DNA of 29,692 nucleotides from Rhexocercosporidium sp. MPI-PUGE-AT-0058 (taxonomy: Eukaryota > Ascomycota > Leotiomycetes > Helotiales): contig JAGTJL010000051.1 in the NCBI GenBank assembly GCA_020746875.1, forward strand, positions 1 through 29,692, given 5' to 3'. Position 1 is the first letter of the stretch. Every line of letters begins with the position of its first letter. A program made the position numbers and the translations under genes. Of this stretch, positions 9,813-21,899 are shown piece after piece. The notes beneath the pieces are model-generated. The model was not told the origin of the DNA. It ran no database searches and saw only the letters and a program-made list of their open reading frames with translations.

Positions 9813-10876
9813 TATTTCTTAAGTAATTAATAATAATAAGCTACTGCTATTATAATTAGCTGTATTAAGCGAGAGCAAATAATAAGAAAGAATCAGATAA
9901 ATAAATTCACTTATATGCGGTAATTAAGTAAATAACCTAATTATATAAATTAACGATTTTCTTATTAAACTTGAACTTATAAATACTCGATAACTTATAA
10001 ATCGACTGTTTTCGATTTATTATTTAATTAATCTATTAATTAATTAATTAATTAGCTGCTTTCTTCGATATTATAAGTGTTTCCAAGCGCTCCGCCAGAA
10101 TCGTCATAACAGAACGACGATCTGCTTATTAAAATAAAATAAATAACTCGATTTTCGATTTATTAGTTTCGATTTATTAATCAGAGATCGATTAATTAAA
10201 GATTACTTAATTAAAGAATAATTATTAACTTATAATAAGTTAAAGCTATTATTAATAATAAGAAGAAAGTCGTCGTTAAAGCACGATTATCGACTGCTTC
10301 CGTCCCCGTCCCCGCTTCTCGCCGTGCCGCTATTACTTCCTAGGCTTTAAAGCAACTAACAAGTGCTTATATAATAATTTATTTAAGTTATAATAATAAC
10401 GTTTTTTAAATAAAAAGTAGCGGTTAACGCTACGATACCGTTAAAAAAAAGTACTCGCTGCTTCGCTTATTCGTCCAGCTATAAGTGCGTAATTGCTTCT
10501 GCTGCTGCTTAAGCTCTTTCTTTATATATTATAATACGTTAGAAAATAAAGTTAATAAAAAAATAAATCGATTTAGTTATTTTTTTTTCGCTTTTTGATT
10601 TATTATTAATTTTTCTAAGAGTTAAAGTAATTAAGAATCCCGGTCCGTGCCGCTCTTAAGAATAATAATATTAGTAAAGCTGCTGCTGCTAGCGCTGCTA
10701 TTAGTTTTAGTAATAAAATTGCTTTAAAAGCTGCTAATAGATTTAAAAGTAATAAAGGAGATAACGATAATAAAGAGAACGGTAAGTTATTTGCTTTATT
10801 TTTAAAAAATTAAATTAATTTAATTAATTTCTTAAAAGAAAAGAAAAGTTTTTAATTGCTTTTATAACTTATACTT
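9813..10876 (-). mobile_element. 3' internal part of an older minus-strand Copia element, split by a nested copy
   Basis: It aligns by eye, in inverted orientation, with 17590-18654 of the complete element along its full length. Shared landmarks are the GCGCTCCGCCAGAATCGT-like block, the CCCGGTCCGTGCCG block and the ACTTATACTT end. It stops exactly at the TACTT target duplication of the inserted Copia copy and resumes at 18844. It contains an antisense coding remnant (plus strand here) equivalent to the one described at 17405-18060. Confidence 0.8.
10872..10876. repeat. Target-site duplication TACTT (left)
   Basis: TACTT directly precedes the left LTR and recurs at 18839-18843 directly after the right LTR. 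It proves one insertion event of the intervening element. Confidence 0.85.
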
Positions 10877-11060
10877 TGTCGTATAAGCACGGGCAGCTGC
10901 TCTCTTAGCACTGCACGTGACTTAATTAGGTTCTGCTACTGTAGACCGCCTTCAGGAGAATAACTGTCTTCTTCTGATTCTTAGAGCTTTTAGAAGAATA
11001 ATTAATTATTTTAATTTAATTATAATTGCTTATAGTACTTTGATTTACTTTTATATTATA
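10877..11060 (+). repeat. Copia 5' LTR
   Basis: 184 bp, TGTCGTATAAGCACGGGCAG at the start and TTATATTATA at the end (CA changed to TA). Its second half is more T-rich than that of the 3' LTR, while the 3' LTR is more mutated in its first half. No tRNA primer site could be read with confidence in the mutated sequence after 11060. Confidence 0.88.
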
Positions 11061-14000
11061 GTTATAAGTCTTGTTAACGAAGCTATTAAGTTAATATTCT
11101 TTTTTTTATACGCTATTAATTTAGATAAAGCTTATAAGGCAAGTTAGTAGATAAAGAGCATCTGCTATACGTTGCAGAGTTTTCTATTTTATTATAAAAT
11201 ATAATTCATACTGCTGTTTTCTATTAACTCTTCGATTCTACTCTGGACGAGTATAAAGGCCGAGCAACTGGACTCGATACTTCTCCAGTCCTTCTTCTTT
11301 TATCGAATACTCGGAGCTCACGAGAGTAATTCCTTCGTTATAATAGACTTAACTTCAGCTTCTTCTTCAAATAATCGAACTCCTCTTAATTATAATAAGC
11401 GCACTTAGATTCTTTAGTATTAAGCGTTTAAATCTTTTTATATCTTTTATAAGATATAAAATTCAGTAAACTTTGCGTTATTAATTACTTTTAACCTTTT
11501 CGACGCCGAATTAAAACCCTTATCGCTAAACGATTTAAGAATATAATAAGATAAAGAAGCTATTAAGCACAACTTCTAAGCTCAGGCGAAGTAAGACAAA
11601 GATGCTCGCGATCTTATAAAAAAAGCCTTAAGCCGAGCGTATTATTATTAGCAAAAGCTATAATTAAGAATATAGCTTTAATATATACTGCTTTTATAAA
11701 AGAATACGTAAAGAAGCTCGTATAATAGACGGAAAAAGCTCGAGCTTATAAGGCAGCTTATAAGTGGATTCAGGAGATAATTAATCTTTTTATTTATTAA
11801 AGAGCAGTTAAGGAATGCGAGAACGAGTAAGCTCGTATGGAAAAAAAGCAATTAATCGAGATAATAAACGGAAACTCTTAATTAAAATTATAGATTCTTT
11901 AATTACTTTTCCGGATCCTTAAGAGAGATTACGCTTCTTCGGAAATAAGTGCTCGCACGCTAGTATAATCTACTTATAAGAAGAAGCTCGCTATTATTAA
12001 AACAGAGCGAGTTAATCTTAAGAAGTAGCTCCAAGAATAAAGAGCGGCTTATTAAGATATTTTTTATACGACTTGCCGGACGTTAAAGGACCGCTAATAA
12101 TACTTGATTTTATTAAGGCGGTGCAAGAGAAGCTCGCACCGGAATAAGCGCGCGAACAGCACTCTGAATTATTAAAAGATAATATTCTCGGATAATAAAT
12201 TAGTATTCTTTACTTAATTACGTTAATTAATTATCTGCTTTTAATAAGGAATTACTTATAACCTTTGGATAATAAAAGATAGTAAGCTTATATATTACTC
12301 TTAAAAAAAGATCAGATACTTCCGTAATTTTATCGGTTTAACGAAATCAGTCGCTAAACACGCGAGTAAATACCTGCTTATGCAAGTATTACTTTTATTA
12401 TTATAAGATTATTAATTATTATAAACTTCGGTATTATTACGACGGCTCGACGGCGAGTAACCTCAGGAACTTATTATCAGTAAAAGAAATTAAAGAGATT
12501 CGACTCCGATTAGAGAGCGATTTCCTTAACTTCCGCCGAGAAATTACTAAATTCAGCGAGAATATACTATTAGTAACGCAATTAGCTTCCGGATTACTTT
12601 CCGGTAATTCCTTTTTTACTTAAGTACTAGCAGTTCTTATGATTTTAAAGCTAATTGCTTTAATAAAAGCAAGATACTTTAAAAACATTCAAGCTTGCCT
12701 TATAAGCCCTGAATTTCTCGACGAAGCTCTTACTACTACGGGAGTATACGCTATTATAAATATAAATCGCTATCCGCTTGTAAAAAGTACTTTACTCGAT
12801 AACGGAACTGCTATTTATTTAATAAATTCAAAACTTTTCTCGTTCTCAGAAGCTTTATTAAATCTATTATAAACGATAGCGTTAAAGCCGGAACGTTAAG
12901 TCTAATAATTAAAAGCCGCGGTACTCGAGTCTTTAAAAGTGCTCTTTACGGCTTTAACGGACCGAATATAAGCGATTTAACCCTCTCGAACGTCGCTATT
13001 ATTAAAGGCTTTAATATTAATATTATTTCAGAAGCTTGCTTTTTATAAGCAAGAGTTTAGTATAATAATTTAGATTGTATTTTACGTACGGAAATAACTG
13101 AGGATAATCTGGTTTTAAAATAATTATAGCGATAATTTAATTTAGTTTTTTTAAATATAAGCTTTTTAATTACTTTTCGGTTTCTTTAATTACTTGCTGT
13201 ATTTTAATTCGCCTAAATTATAGTTTTTTAATATTTTTAACGCTAAAAAGGAGCATCTGCCAAAGTTTTCAGTCGAGCAAACGATATTTAAAGCTACGAG
13301 TCGACGAAACTTACTTATGGTATTTGCGCGCAGGTTATTTTGGAAAAGAAGCTTTGGAAAACTTAATGAAAAATGCGCGTAACGTCGAGATTTAAGGTTT
13401 AATTCGGTTGGAATACGAGTATTATGCGGTAATTATTATATAGCAAGTAATAAGTCGTCGTTAATCAGAGAAAGCAGTTACTTGTCTTTTTTATCGTATT
13501 TCTTAGGATTTATTCGACTTTTTAATAAGTTTTAACAGAAATAACTAACTTTTATTAATTAAGGATAAATACGATAGGAAATTCTACGAGTAGCTTTTGA
13601 AAACTAAAAAATTAATCGCTATCTTAAATACTTTTAAACCGTTTAAAGCGTAAACGAAACGCCAATTCGGGCTCTCGGTCTGCAAAATACGCCAAGATAA
13701 CGACATTTCAATTATAAGAATTAATAGATCAACTAAATATAAAAAGTAATATAAAGAGAATAATATTAATATTGAATTTACTTCCTCATATATATACTAA
13801 TCTAATAAAAGAGCTAAGCGCGCAAGCAAAGAAATAATTAATAAATCGATTAAGATGCGCCTTTCCGCTAATTTACTCCGAGCGCTTTAAACGGAATTAA
13901 TAATAGCAGCAATTATTTTTATAATATAAGTTTATTTACTCGTAAAAGCTTCAAGAGTCCTAACGAAGTATTCTAAGTCTGATTTAAGTAATATTTTCGG

Positions 14001-16920
14001 TATTATAACTTTAAGCTTATACTAAAGCTGATAACTGATTTACGGCCTGACTGGAGCAACTTATATGCGTACGATTATAAAGCCTACCTTATAATTAAAG
14101 ACCGAGAAGCTCTCCGCTAAAAAAGAGCTTTTAAAATCAACTCGCGAGCGCACTTTAATTATTTAATTAAATATGTCTCATTTAATATTTATAAGATCTA
14201 AATGCTTTAATTATAATATGTAATAATAACTCGGAATATTACTTTTAACGAAATCTTCTTTTATTTAAGTTCTTTAAATATAAAAAGAGCAATCAGCCAG
14301 CCGCGCTTAATATTAAAGAATCTTATAGAAATATTAAAAGAAGAAAAAGGAGATCAGGATGTTAATTTTATTATAATCAATCGACTGAGCGCACTTGATA
14401 TACTAGAATCAAAAATACCGTTTATTACTCCGAACAGAGAATAACTAAGCGAAGTAATAAGCGCTATAAAAGTCGACGAGCTTATAAGCTCGGAAGTATT
14501 AAAACTTCTGGTTAAGTTTTCAAGCTCGGGGGTAGAGCTATTTGCTCTTCTTTTAGCTAAGTTAATAAAAGTAGATACGCCACTTCTAGTTAATTTAATA
14601 GCTTTTAATTTTATTTAGCCGCTTATTAATAAGAACTCGGGAGTAATTTAGTTAAGAAAGAGTGCTAGACTTCTTACTTATAAGCACTTTAATTAGGTTT
14701 TAAAATAAGTCGATATTTCAAGATAATTAGCGTTTAAGAGCGTAATTAAGAGAAGTATCTTATATAATATATTAAACTTCTAGAATAATATAAGCCTTAA
14801 GCGGAAGTCGATATTACAAGTTATAATTTACTTTAAAAAATTATACGATCGAGAGCGCGGTTTCAAGCGTTAAAGAGCACTTAAAGAAAGTATCGGCTTT
14901 AAGTAATTAAAAGCTCTGCCTTAAGTAACTGAGTACGAGAAGTATCTGTAATTATTAGAATTAGAAGAAAATAAAGAGTCAGGTTTACGCTTATTATTCC
15001 CGGCTTTAATTAAATCAAATTCCGGCTTATTTAAATCTTTTAAAAAGAAAAGAATAAAAGACCGAGCAATTAATAAAAATCGAAAGACTCGAGTTAGTAA
15101 TAAGGTAACGAAACCGAATCGAAGCGTTTATATAATAACTATTAAAGAGCTAATTACGGAATTATTATAACTGTTAAGTAACCGCGAGCACTTAAAGGAT
15201 TTTCTAAGGACTTTTTGACTTAATTAAGAACTAATACGAAAAGACGGAAAAGACCTGAGCGTAATTTACGCTATTATATTAGTATTTGTATTTAAAAATA
15301 TCGAAATTTAATAATTAATTAAATTCTTACAGATTTATTAATTACAAATACTTAAAGACTTATTAAATTGGAAAGACCTTAGGGACTACTTGTTAAAAGA
15401 GCACTTCCGAGCCGACGCTATTAAGGAGATAATTAACCTTAAGTCGCGCAATTACTAGAGAGTCGTCAAATACACTTTTATTACCGAGCAATTAATTCCC
15501 TTGAAATAAGTATTTTACGCTAAAGTCGATTTGTTAAGGTATTTAACCCGCTGTCGCTCCCGAGTCGTTATAAGAGGAGATTTACAGCCTGAAACGTTAA
15601 TTTTATTAATATATGTAGCTACTTTAGCTGCTTGCTTTTTCAGAACCGTTATAGCTATTGCAGCTTAATTTGATTTAGAAATAATTTAATTTGATATAAT
15701 AAATGCCTTTATCAACGCTAAACGAAATGAAATAAGTGCTCGCGTACGCTATTATTTACCGGACGATTTTAAATAAAACGGAATAATAATAGAAGTTAAT
15801 CGCGCATTTTACGAACTCAGGGATTTACCGGCGTTATAATACGGTAACTTCACTCATACTTTAATAACTTTAAGGTTAATCGCTTATAAAAAGGAGCCTT
15901 ATATATTTATAAATAAGCAACGTACGGTATTTATAATATTTTATATCAATGATATTCAAGTGCTCTATTATACTTCGGCTTTTAAAGACGCTAAATTAAT
16001 TATCGACGGCTTGAATATAATATATAAGCTTACCGGAAGAGAGCAAACGGAATAGTTCTTAAGCGTTCGTATTATTAAAGATCGATTAGCGAAGATTATC
16101 TCTTTAGTATACGATACTTATATTTAAAAAGTTACTTTTCGATTTGAATTAGTAAACGGAAATTACTTAAGTATATTATTACTTTAAGTCGAGCTATTAA
16201 AGAATCAAGAATAAGCTACTTCAGCTCAAATTAAAGAGTTTCAAGAAAAAGTTAAATCAGTGCTTTATACTATAATCATATTACGCGCAAATGTTGCTTT
16301 TGCTACTTTAAAGCTTTCTTATTTTTTAATTAATCCTTCCCGAGAGCACTTAGCTGCAATTAACTAGATAATTCGTTATCTTTTCGGCACTTGTTTTTTA
16401 GCGATTACTTATAGCTATAAGCTACGCGATTCCTACTTTATAATAGCATCAGATGCTTCTTTTGCGGACGATATCGAGACAAGGCGATCTTTTAATAGAT
16501 ATATCTTTATACTTTTTAAAAGTTTAATTCTTTAGAAAGCAGCTTTATAAGATATAATTATTACGTTTATAATATAAGCAGAGCTTCTTAGAGTTGAGCG
16601 CACCGGCAAGGAATTTATAGCATTTCAGCGATTCTTTCAAGAATTACGCCTTAATATAAAAGCAGCTTAAATAATTTTCTATAATAATTAATAGACGATT
16701 CGGTTAATCGTTAAGGAAAATCAGCGTATTTCTACTAAGTTGCGCCATATTAATATTCAGAATATATAATTACGCTAAGAGTTTCAGAAGAGTACTTTTA
16801 TAATAGAATATCTTCTTATAAGCTATATACTAGCTAACGGACTTATTAAAAACCTCTTTCGGCAGAAATTTAAAGTATTTATTACTTTTATTAACTTAAT
16901 AGATGTTCGTACTTAATTAA
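11061..16920 (+). pseudogene. Copia gag-pol polyprotein, degenerate
   Basis: Many in-frame TAA and TAG codons stand where Trp and Gln are expected. Recognisable parts in order: a gag region to about 12,600 without clear motifs; a still-open stretch 12639-12872 with the protease motif LLDNGTAIYLINS (Asp codon at 12798, DNG in place of DSG/DTG); GAG-pre-integrase LWYLRAGYFGKEALENL near 13315-13365; an integrase core with DLFDF near 13510, QDND near 13694 and an EPNGGAERAGKE-like block near 13800; reverse transcriptase with FDIINAFINA near 15690 and YINDIQVLYY near 15940 (YVDD expected, Asp read as Asn); RNase H with ASDASFADD near 16450. The element cannot encode a working polyprotein. Superfamily call is firm from domain order. 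Confidence 0.88.
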
Positions 16921-17404
16921 AGTAACTTCTTTAAAAGACTCGCTTTAAAGCAGTTTTTTATATATATTCTTTATTTTTTATTTATTCTTAAAATAATTAT
17001 ATAATAAGCTTACCTTCTAATTAAAAAGCTTTATTTATATTATTATATCTTCTTTTATAAAATTCTCTTTTATAAATTTTTATTTATAATTTTATTTTAT
17101 TAAAAATCAATTAAGCTCGGGAGTATAAATTATTATATCTTAAAGAATTAATTACTTTTAATAATTCTTTAATTCAAAAGCAAATGTAAGCTTTAATTTC
17201 TAAAATATAAAAAAATACTTAAAAAATAAGAAGTTCTTAAGCTTCAGAAAATAAAAAAATAACTTATTTATTAGAAAGTAAAAAATCTAAAACTTCCCGA
17301 ACTAGCTCGCTTAAAGTATTAATTATTATATTAACTAGCTTCTTAACGCGAGTAACTTAAGCTTCTTGCTCAGGAATAAGAATAACTTTATAAGCAGATA
17401 TAAC

Positions 17405-18060
17405 TTAGAAAGCCAGAATACTAAAGCCCGGATTATAAGCGCGAGCAGCTCCGGTAGCAGTCTCAGTAGCGGCAGCAGCGCGAGCAGCTTCAGTAATAGC
17501 AGCAGCAGCAAGATAATCAGTTGCTTTCTTATTACTTTTCTTAACGAAAAAAGCATTTGCAGTAGTAATAATCTTCTTTTTAATAATACAAGTATAAGCT
17601 GCAAAAGCAGTTAGAAGTTCTTCTTCTTCTTCTAAGAGATTAACTGAATTAGTTCGATTTTCTGGAAATAAAGCAAGTAATTTACCGTTCTTCTTATTAT
17701 TATTATCTTTATTATTACTTCTAAATTCATTAGCAGCTCCTGAAGCAATTCTATTATTAAAACTAATTGCAGCGCCAGCAGCAGCAGCTTTATTAATATT
17801 ATTACTTTTAAAGGCGGCACGGACCGGGATTCTCAACTGCTTTAGCTCTTAGAAAAATTAATAATAAATTAAAAAGCGAGAAAAAAGCAGCTGAATCGAC
17901 TTACTTTTTTATTAGCTTTATTTTTTAACGTATTACGATATACGAGAAAAAGAGCTTAAGTAATAGCAGGAGTAATTACGCACTTATAACCGGACGAGCA
18001 AGCGAAGCAGCGAGCACTCTTTCTAACGGTATCGTAATATTAACCGCTACTTTTTATTTA
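17405..18060 (-). pseudogene. Antisense accessory reading frame of the Copia element, Cys-motif, degenerate
   Basis: Between RNase H and the 3' LTR the plus strand shows no pol-like sequence. The minus strand shows a protein-like series: at 17968-18018 SARCFACSSGYKCVITP (Cys-x2-Cys-x5-Cys), then after some stops a 143-codon uninterrupted stretch (17836-17405) rich in Ala and Asn with a Glu-rich patch LLEEEEELL. It has no ATG of its own. The same frame exists in the older copy (10280-10870, plus strand). The Cys motif and basic/acidic make-up suggest a small nucleic-acid-binding or coiled-coil protein, but I do not recognise a named family. It might alternatively be antisense sequence without a product. 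Confidence 0.45.
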
Positions 18061-18654
18061 GAAAGCGCTATTAATACAGCTCAGATAAATTATTATACGA
18101 GCACCTGCTAGCTGCTTTAAAGCCCGGGAAGCAGCAGCAGCACGGCAAGAAGCGGGGGCGGAAACGGGAGTAATTAATAATCGTGCCTTAGCAACGACTT
18201 TCTTCTTGCTATTAATAATAGCTTTAACTTATTATAAGTCAGCGATTATTCTTTAATTAATTAATCTTTAATCAGTCGATCTCCGATTAATAAATCGAAA
18301 CTAATAGATCGAAAATCGAGTTATTTACTTTACTTTAGCGAGCAGATCGTCGTTCTGCTATAACGATTCTGGCGGAGCGCTTAGAGACACTTATAATATT
18401 GAAGGGAGCAGCTGATTAGTTAATTGATTAATAAATTAATTAAATAGTAAATCGAGAGCAGTCGATTTGTGTATTATCGAGTATTTATAAGTTCAGGTTT
18501 AATAAGAAAATCGTTAGTTCATATAATTAGGTTATTTGCCTGATTACCGCATATAAGTGAATTTATTTACTTAAGTCTTTCTTATTATTTGTTCTCGCTT
18601 AATATAATTAATTATAATAACAATAGCTTATTACTATTAATTGCTTGGGAAGTG
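17590..18654. repeat. Right arm of a ~1.06-kb inverted repeat
   Basis: Reverse complement of 9813-10871. The pair arises because two Copia copies lie in opposite orientations, one inside the other. The homology continues from 17589 down to about 17508 and pairs with 18844-18921, the remainder of the split element. Confidence 0.8.
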
Positions 18655-18838
18655 TGTCGTATAAGCACGGGCAGCTGCTCTCTTAGCACTGCACGTGATT
18701 TAATTAAGTTCTGTTATTATAAACTGCTTTCAAGAGAATAACTGTTTTCTTCTGATTCTTGGAGCTTTTAAAAGAATAATTAATTACTTTAATTCAATTA
18801 CAACTGCTTATAGTGCTTTGATCCACTTCTACACCACA
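18655..18838 (+). repeat. Copia 3' LTR
   Basis: 184 bp, TGTCGTATAAGC to CTACACCACA, a clean TG...CA pair. It is followed at once by the TACTT duplication (18839-18843). Confidence 0.9.
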
Positions 18839-18843
18839 TACTT

Positions 18844-18921
18844 ATACTATTAAAGAAAAGATTACTATTACTGCGAATGCTCTTTTCGTTAAGAAAAGTA
18901 ATAAAAAAGTAATTGATTATC
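18844..18921 (-). mobile_element. Continuation of the split older Copia element
   Basis: 78 bp that match, in inverted orientation, about 17508-17589 of the complete copy, so they continue the element interrupted at 10876. The match stops at 18921, where a different element begins with TGTCACGG. The rest of the older Copia copy is not in the window. Confidence 0.75.
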
Positions 18922-19170
18922 TGTCACGGTCCGTGTATTTACTCGGTGTAAATACGGTAGGTTATATTAATCTTAATAATCGAGAAGTAAATGTATTACG
19001 TACGATAAAGTAAACAATAACTAATATAATTAAAATATTTTTTTTAATTAAGTATAAAGCTCTTATTTAATAGTAGACGTGCCAGTCTTATATAAAACCT
19101 TCGTCTTTTTTAGGACCGCTAAAACCGCTAGACCTCTGGCGGTCTATCGGTCTTAGCGGTCGTTATATAA
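18922..19170. repeat. Gypsy LTR edge with three inverted repeats and TATA-like sites
   Basis: CACGG/CCGTG at 18925-18935, GTATTTAC/GTAAATAC at 18935-18942 and 18948-18955, and a larger stem ACCGCTAAAACCG (19115-19127) with CGGTCTTAGCGGT (19148-19160), 12 of 13 pairing. TATA-like TTATATAAAA occurs on the plus strand near 19088 and 19163. These arms keep their GC bases within AT-rich sequence. Confidence 0.55.
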
Positions 19171-19559
19171 AAGGGTTGCGTAATTTAAAAGCTTATTTGC
19201 CTTTTAATTATTTATTAATAATAATATTTATATAATATATAATTTATAAAATCCTAAGTATTAAGGTCTTTTAAAGAAATGTTTTTAAAAGTAATACTTT
19301 TTTAATATACTTTTTCTAAAACTCTTACTTTTTTAAGCTTATAATCTTAAATATTACGCTATTTTGGGGCTTAATATTACAGGACGCGGGGCGTTTATAA
19401 TATTATTCCTTTTTTAATTTAACGTAATTCTTACGCTTAAATAACTTAAGGAAATATTATATATATTTTACGGTTATTTTCCCTTTTTATTATAATTAAA
19501 TAAATATATATTAAAAAAAAAGATATAATATTTTTTAAAAGAAAAAGAAAACAGTTTAT

Positions 19560-20090
19560 TTTATTTTATAAAATCGAAAAGAACGGTTTTAAAATAATAT
19601 TTTATACGTTTTATACCCGGAATAATAAGACGTATGTAATATTTTCTAAGTCGAGCCGTTACTTAAAATATATTAAAGTTGGCAAGAGGTATAATGTCGA
19701 AATGCTCTTAATCGGGAGTTAAAATACTCTCGAAAAGGCAAAGGATAAGCTAAAAGTAAAAGAGCGTTTAACGCGTAAGGCCGAAAAATCTGCGCGTGAT
19801 AAGTTTTTACGAGCTTAAAAAGAGATGACTACGGCCTTATAAAAGATTATAAGTCGCCTCGATTGCTTAGCTTATTAATAAAAGTTCTTAAATAAATAAG
19901 AAGCAGAAATACTTTATCGCGGCCTTAAGAGTATAAATAAGTTAAGAAAAGTAAAAACGTAAAAAGTTATAAAGAAAAAGAAATAAAAGGCCTCCGTCGC
20001 TCGCCCGCCTACTCCGCTATTCGCCGTCGACTTCGCCAAGTTCCCCTTAGTCGAGTAAGTCTTATTTAACTTTATAGATTTAGTATTTTA
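19560..20090 (+). pseudogene. Antisense accessory reading frame of the Gypsy element, Cys-motif, degenerate
   Basis: Plus-strand translation, opposite to pol. At 19645-19704 it reads SKSSRYLKYIKVGKRYNVEM; if the three Tyr codons are RIP products of Cys (TGC to TAC) the motif is SSRC-x2-C-x6-C. A basic and acidic, probably coiled-coil stretch follows (EKAKDKLKVKERLTRKAEKS near 19736-19796), then a GLKSINKL segment near 19925-19948, with several stops between. It overlaps the 3' end of the minus-strand polyprotein. Cys-rich proteins of this sort are often seen as orphan predictions in ascomycete genomes. Its function is unknown. Confidence 0.5.
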
Positions 20091-20109
20091 AATAAACTTA
20101 AGTTTTATA

Positions 20110-21253
20110 AATAAAACCTTTAAAATTACTTAAAGTAATAAAAATTAAACTTAAGTTCTTACGTGTTTTTAAATTATAAGTACCCCTTTTACTTAATTAA
20201 ATACTTAACGACGCCGCGAAAATATTAATAATTCAAAATAGTTTCGATATTATATTTAGCGTTCGAGTTCACCGGTTATACTTTTATAATAAGAGCTAGT
20301 AATACCCCTAGCGGTGCTGGTTCGAGGAGAAATATATAAAATACTAAGTAAATATTTATAATTTTTAAAAGTGTTAATTAATAATTAATTAATCCTTTAA
20401 CCTTTATAATTTTAAATAATCTTAGTTTTTTATAATTTAATTTATTATTTAATCGCCTAGTCGCGATATTTTTTCTAAGTAAGTAAACCTTATCCCCCTC
20501 TCTTAGCGTTAGTCTTATACTACGCTTCTTATTATAATAAATGACTAATCTTTATATAATAAATAAAATATCCGTTAATAATTCGTTATATAATTATTTA
20601 AGCTCATCTTTTTATAATATAATTTTATACGCGGTCCCTCGACCTGAAATCGGTGTATTATATGCCGTTAAATTATACCCGTAATTCATATAAAACGGCA
20701 ATATTTTAATAGTCTCTTAATTTGCGCTATTATATATAAATTAAGTAGTTAAGAATAATTAAACCCAGTCTTATTTATGATTTATATAATATTGAAGATA
20801 AGTCTTTATTATTTAATTATTTTATTTTATTTAACTGTCGATTTAAAAATAAAATGCTATTAATATTTTTTATTTTATTTTTAAGAGTAATATTAATGTT
20901 TTCTAGAACTTCGAGATAAAGAGTTTATTTTTATTTAAGATAACCTCGTTTAATATTCTGTAATTTATAAAGATTATTTAAAAGAATACTTACGTTATTA
21001 TCGGCGTATTTTATATACTTAATACCGGTATTATATACGCGTACTTTATTATCTTATCCGTTATCACGTAAATTAAATTATAAATAATTTTAATAATTAA
21101 GTCTTTTAAGAGAAGTAGTTCGATTATAAAGTCTAAGGCGATTGACTTTTATAAGCGTGGCGGTGTCGTTAATGACTTTATAAGCTTATACAGCGTATAA
21201 TAATTTACTTTATTTCGTATACATATATTATAAAACGAGACCACGTCCTTAAT
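20110..21253 (-). pseudogene. Gypsy integrase C-terminal half and chromodomain, degenerate
   Basis: Minus-strand translation runs from the integrase core (ALDFIIELLLLKD near 21100-21140) through a FNNSAN-like block near 20700, LREGDKVYLLRKNIATRR near 20450-20517, to a chromodomain GVVKYLIK-stop-KGYL near 20170-20220 in which the expected Trp codon is a stop. A C-terminal chromodomain defines chromoviruses and would have guided insertion to marked chromatin. It continues at 23082 beyond the inserted DNA transposon. Confidence 0.8.
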
Positions 21254-21255
21254 TA

Positions 21256-21307
21256 ACGTCGGACCCCACCATTCCGGCCACCCCTAGTTTCCGGCCACCT
21301 CGCTTAA
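21256..21307 (+). repeat. Left terminal inverted repeat of the Fot1-type transposon
   Basis: Starts ACGTCGGACCCCACCATTCC. Identical to the reverse complement of 23028-23079 over 52 bp, GC-rich, with all CpA sites intact. Confidence 0.93.
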
Positions 21308-21899
21308 TTTTATTACTTCTTATTTAAGGCTTAATAACTTTATATTACTTTAACTTCTATATATAAAATTATGAAATCTGAATCTCCTTTTAATTCTGAT
21401 TTTATAGGTATAATTTAACGATTTTTAATTGTAATTTAAGCCTTAAAAATAATATATGTTGTCATAAACTTGGAATTTAAACTAGTTTGTACTTTCCTCC
21501 GTTTTTTTAATTGGAATTACTTTAATTTCGTTTTTAACTCTTAAATCTTTATTTTTGCCTATTTTAATTTATAATCGTTTTCATTAATTCTCTTTACAAT
21601 CTTTTTAATACGTAAACGTTTATTAAAAGGTAATTATATAATTTAAAGGTCAAATCCTGGAGCTAAAAATGAAGTTCTTTCTTAATTCTTAATGTATATA
21701 GCTTAAGTAAGTTATTAAAAACCTTTAAAGGTATCGTTAATACGTTTAAAATAAGTATAATTATTAAATTATTATTATTTTCTAATAGTAATAGACTTAT
21801 AAAAGGTTTTACTATAAATACTAGCTATAATTTAGTAGTCCTTTACTTAGCTTTAATATTAAAAGCTATTAAACTTTTTTAGCGTGTTTTTTAATAGTA

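Larger units (their letters stand above)
10877..18838 (+). mobile_element. Complete but RIP-inactivated Ty1/Copia retrotransposon (7,962 bp)
   Basis: Both LTRs are 184 bp, begin TGTCG and end CA (TA in the left copy), and are flanked by TACTT. The internal order is gag, protease, integrase, reverse transcriptase, RNase H, which is diagnostic of Copia. About 1.7 kb between RNase H and the 3' LTR carries an antisense reading frame. It is inserted head-on into an older copy of the same family. The two LTRs differ at about 25 sites, all C/T or G/A. Confidence 0.92.

Noticed and set aside
9813..18654. Foldback DNA transposon with ~1-kb terminal inverted repeats
   Set aside because: The inverted arms are explained by two Copia copies in opposite orientation; the arms end at LTRs and at the TACTT duplication, not at transposon termini.
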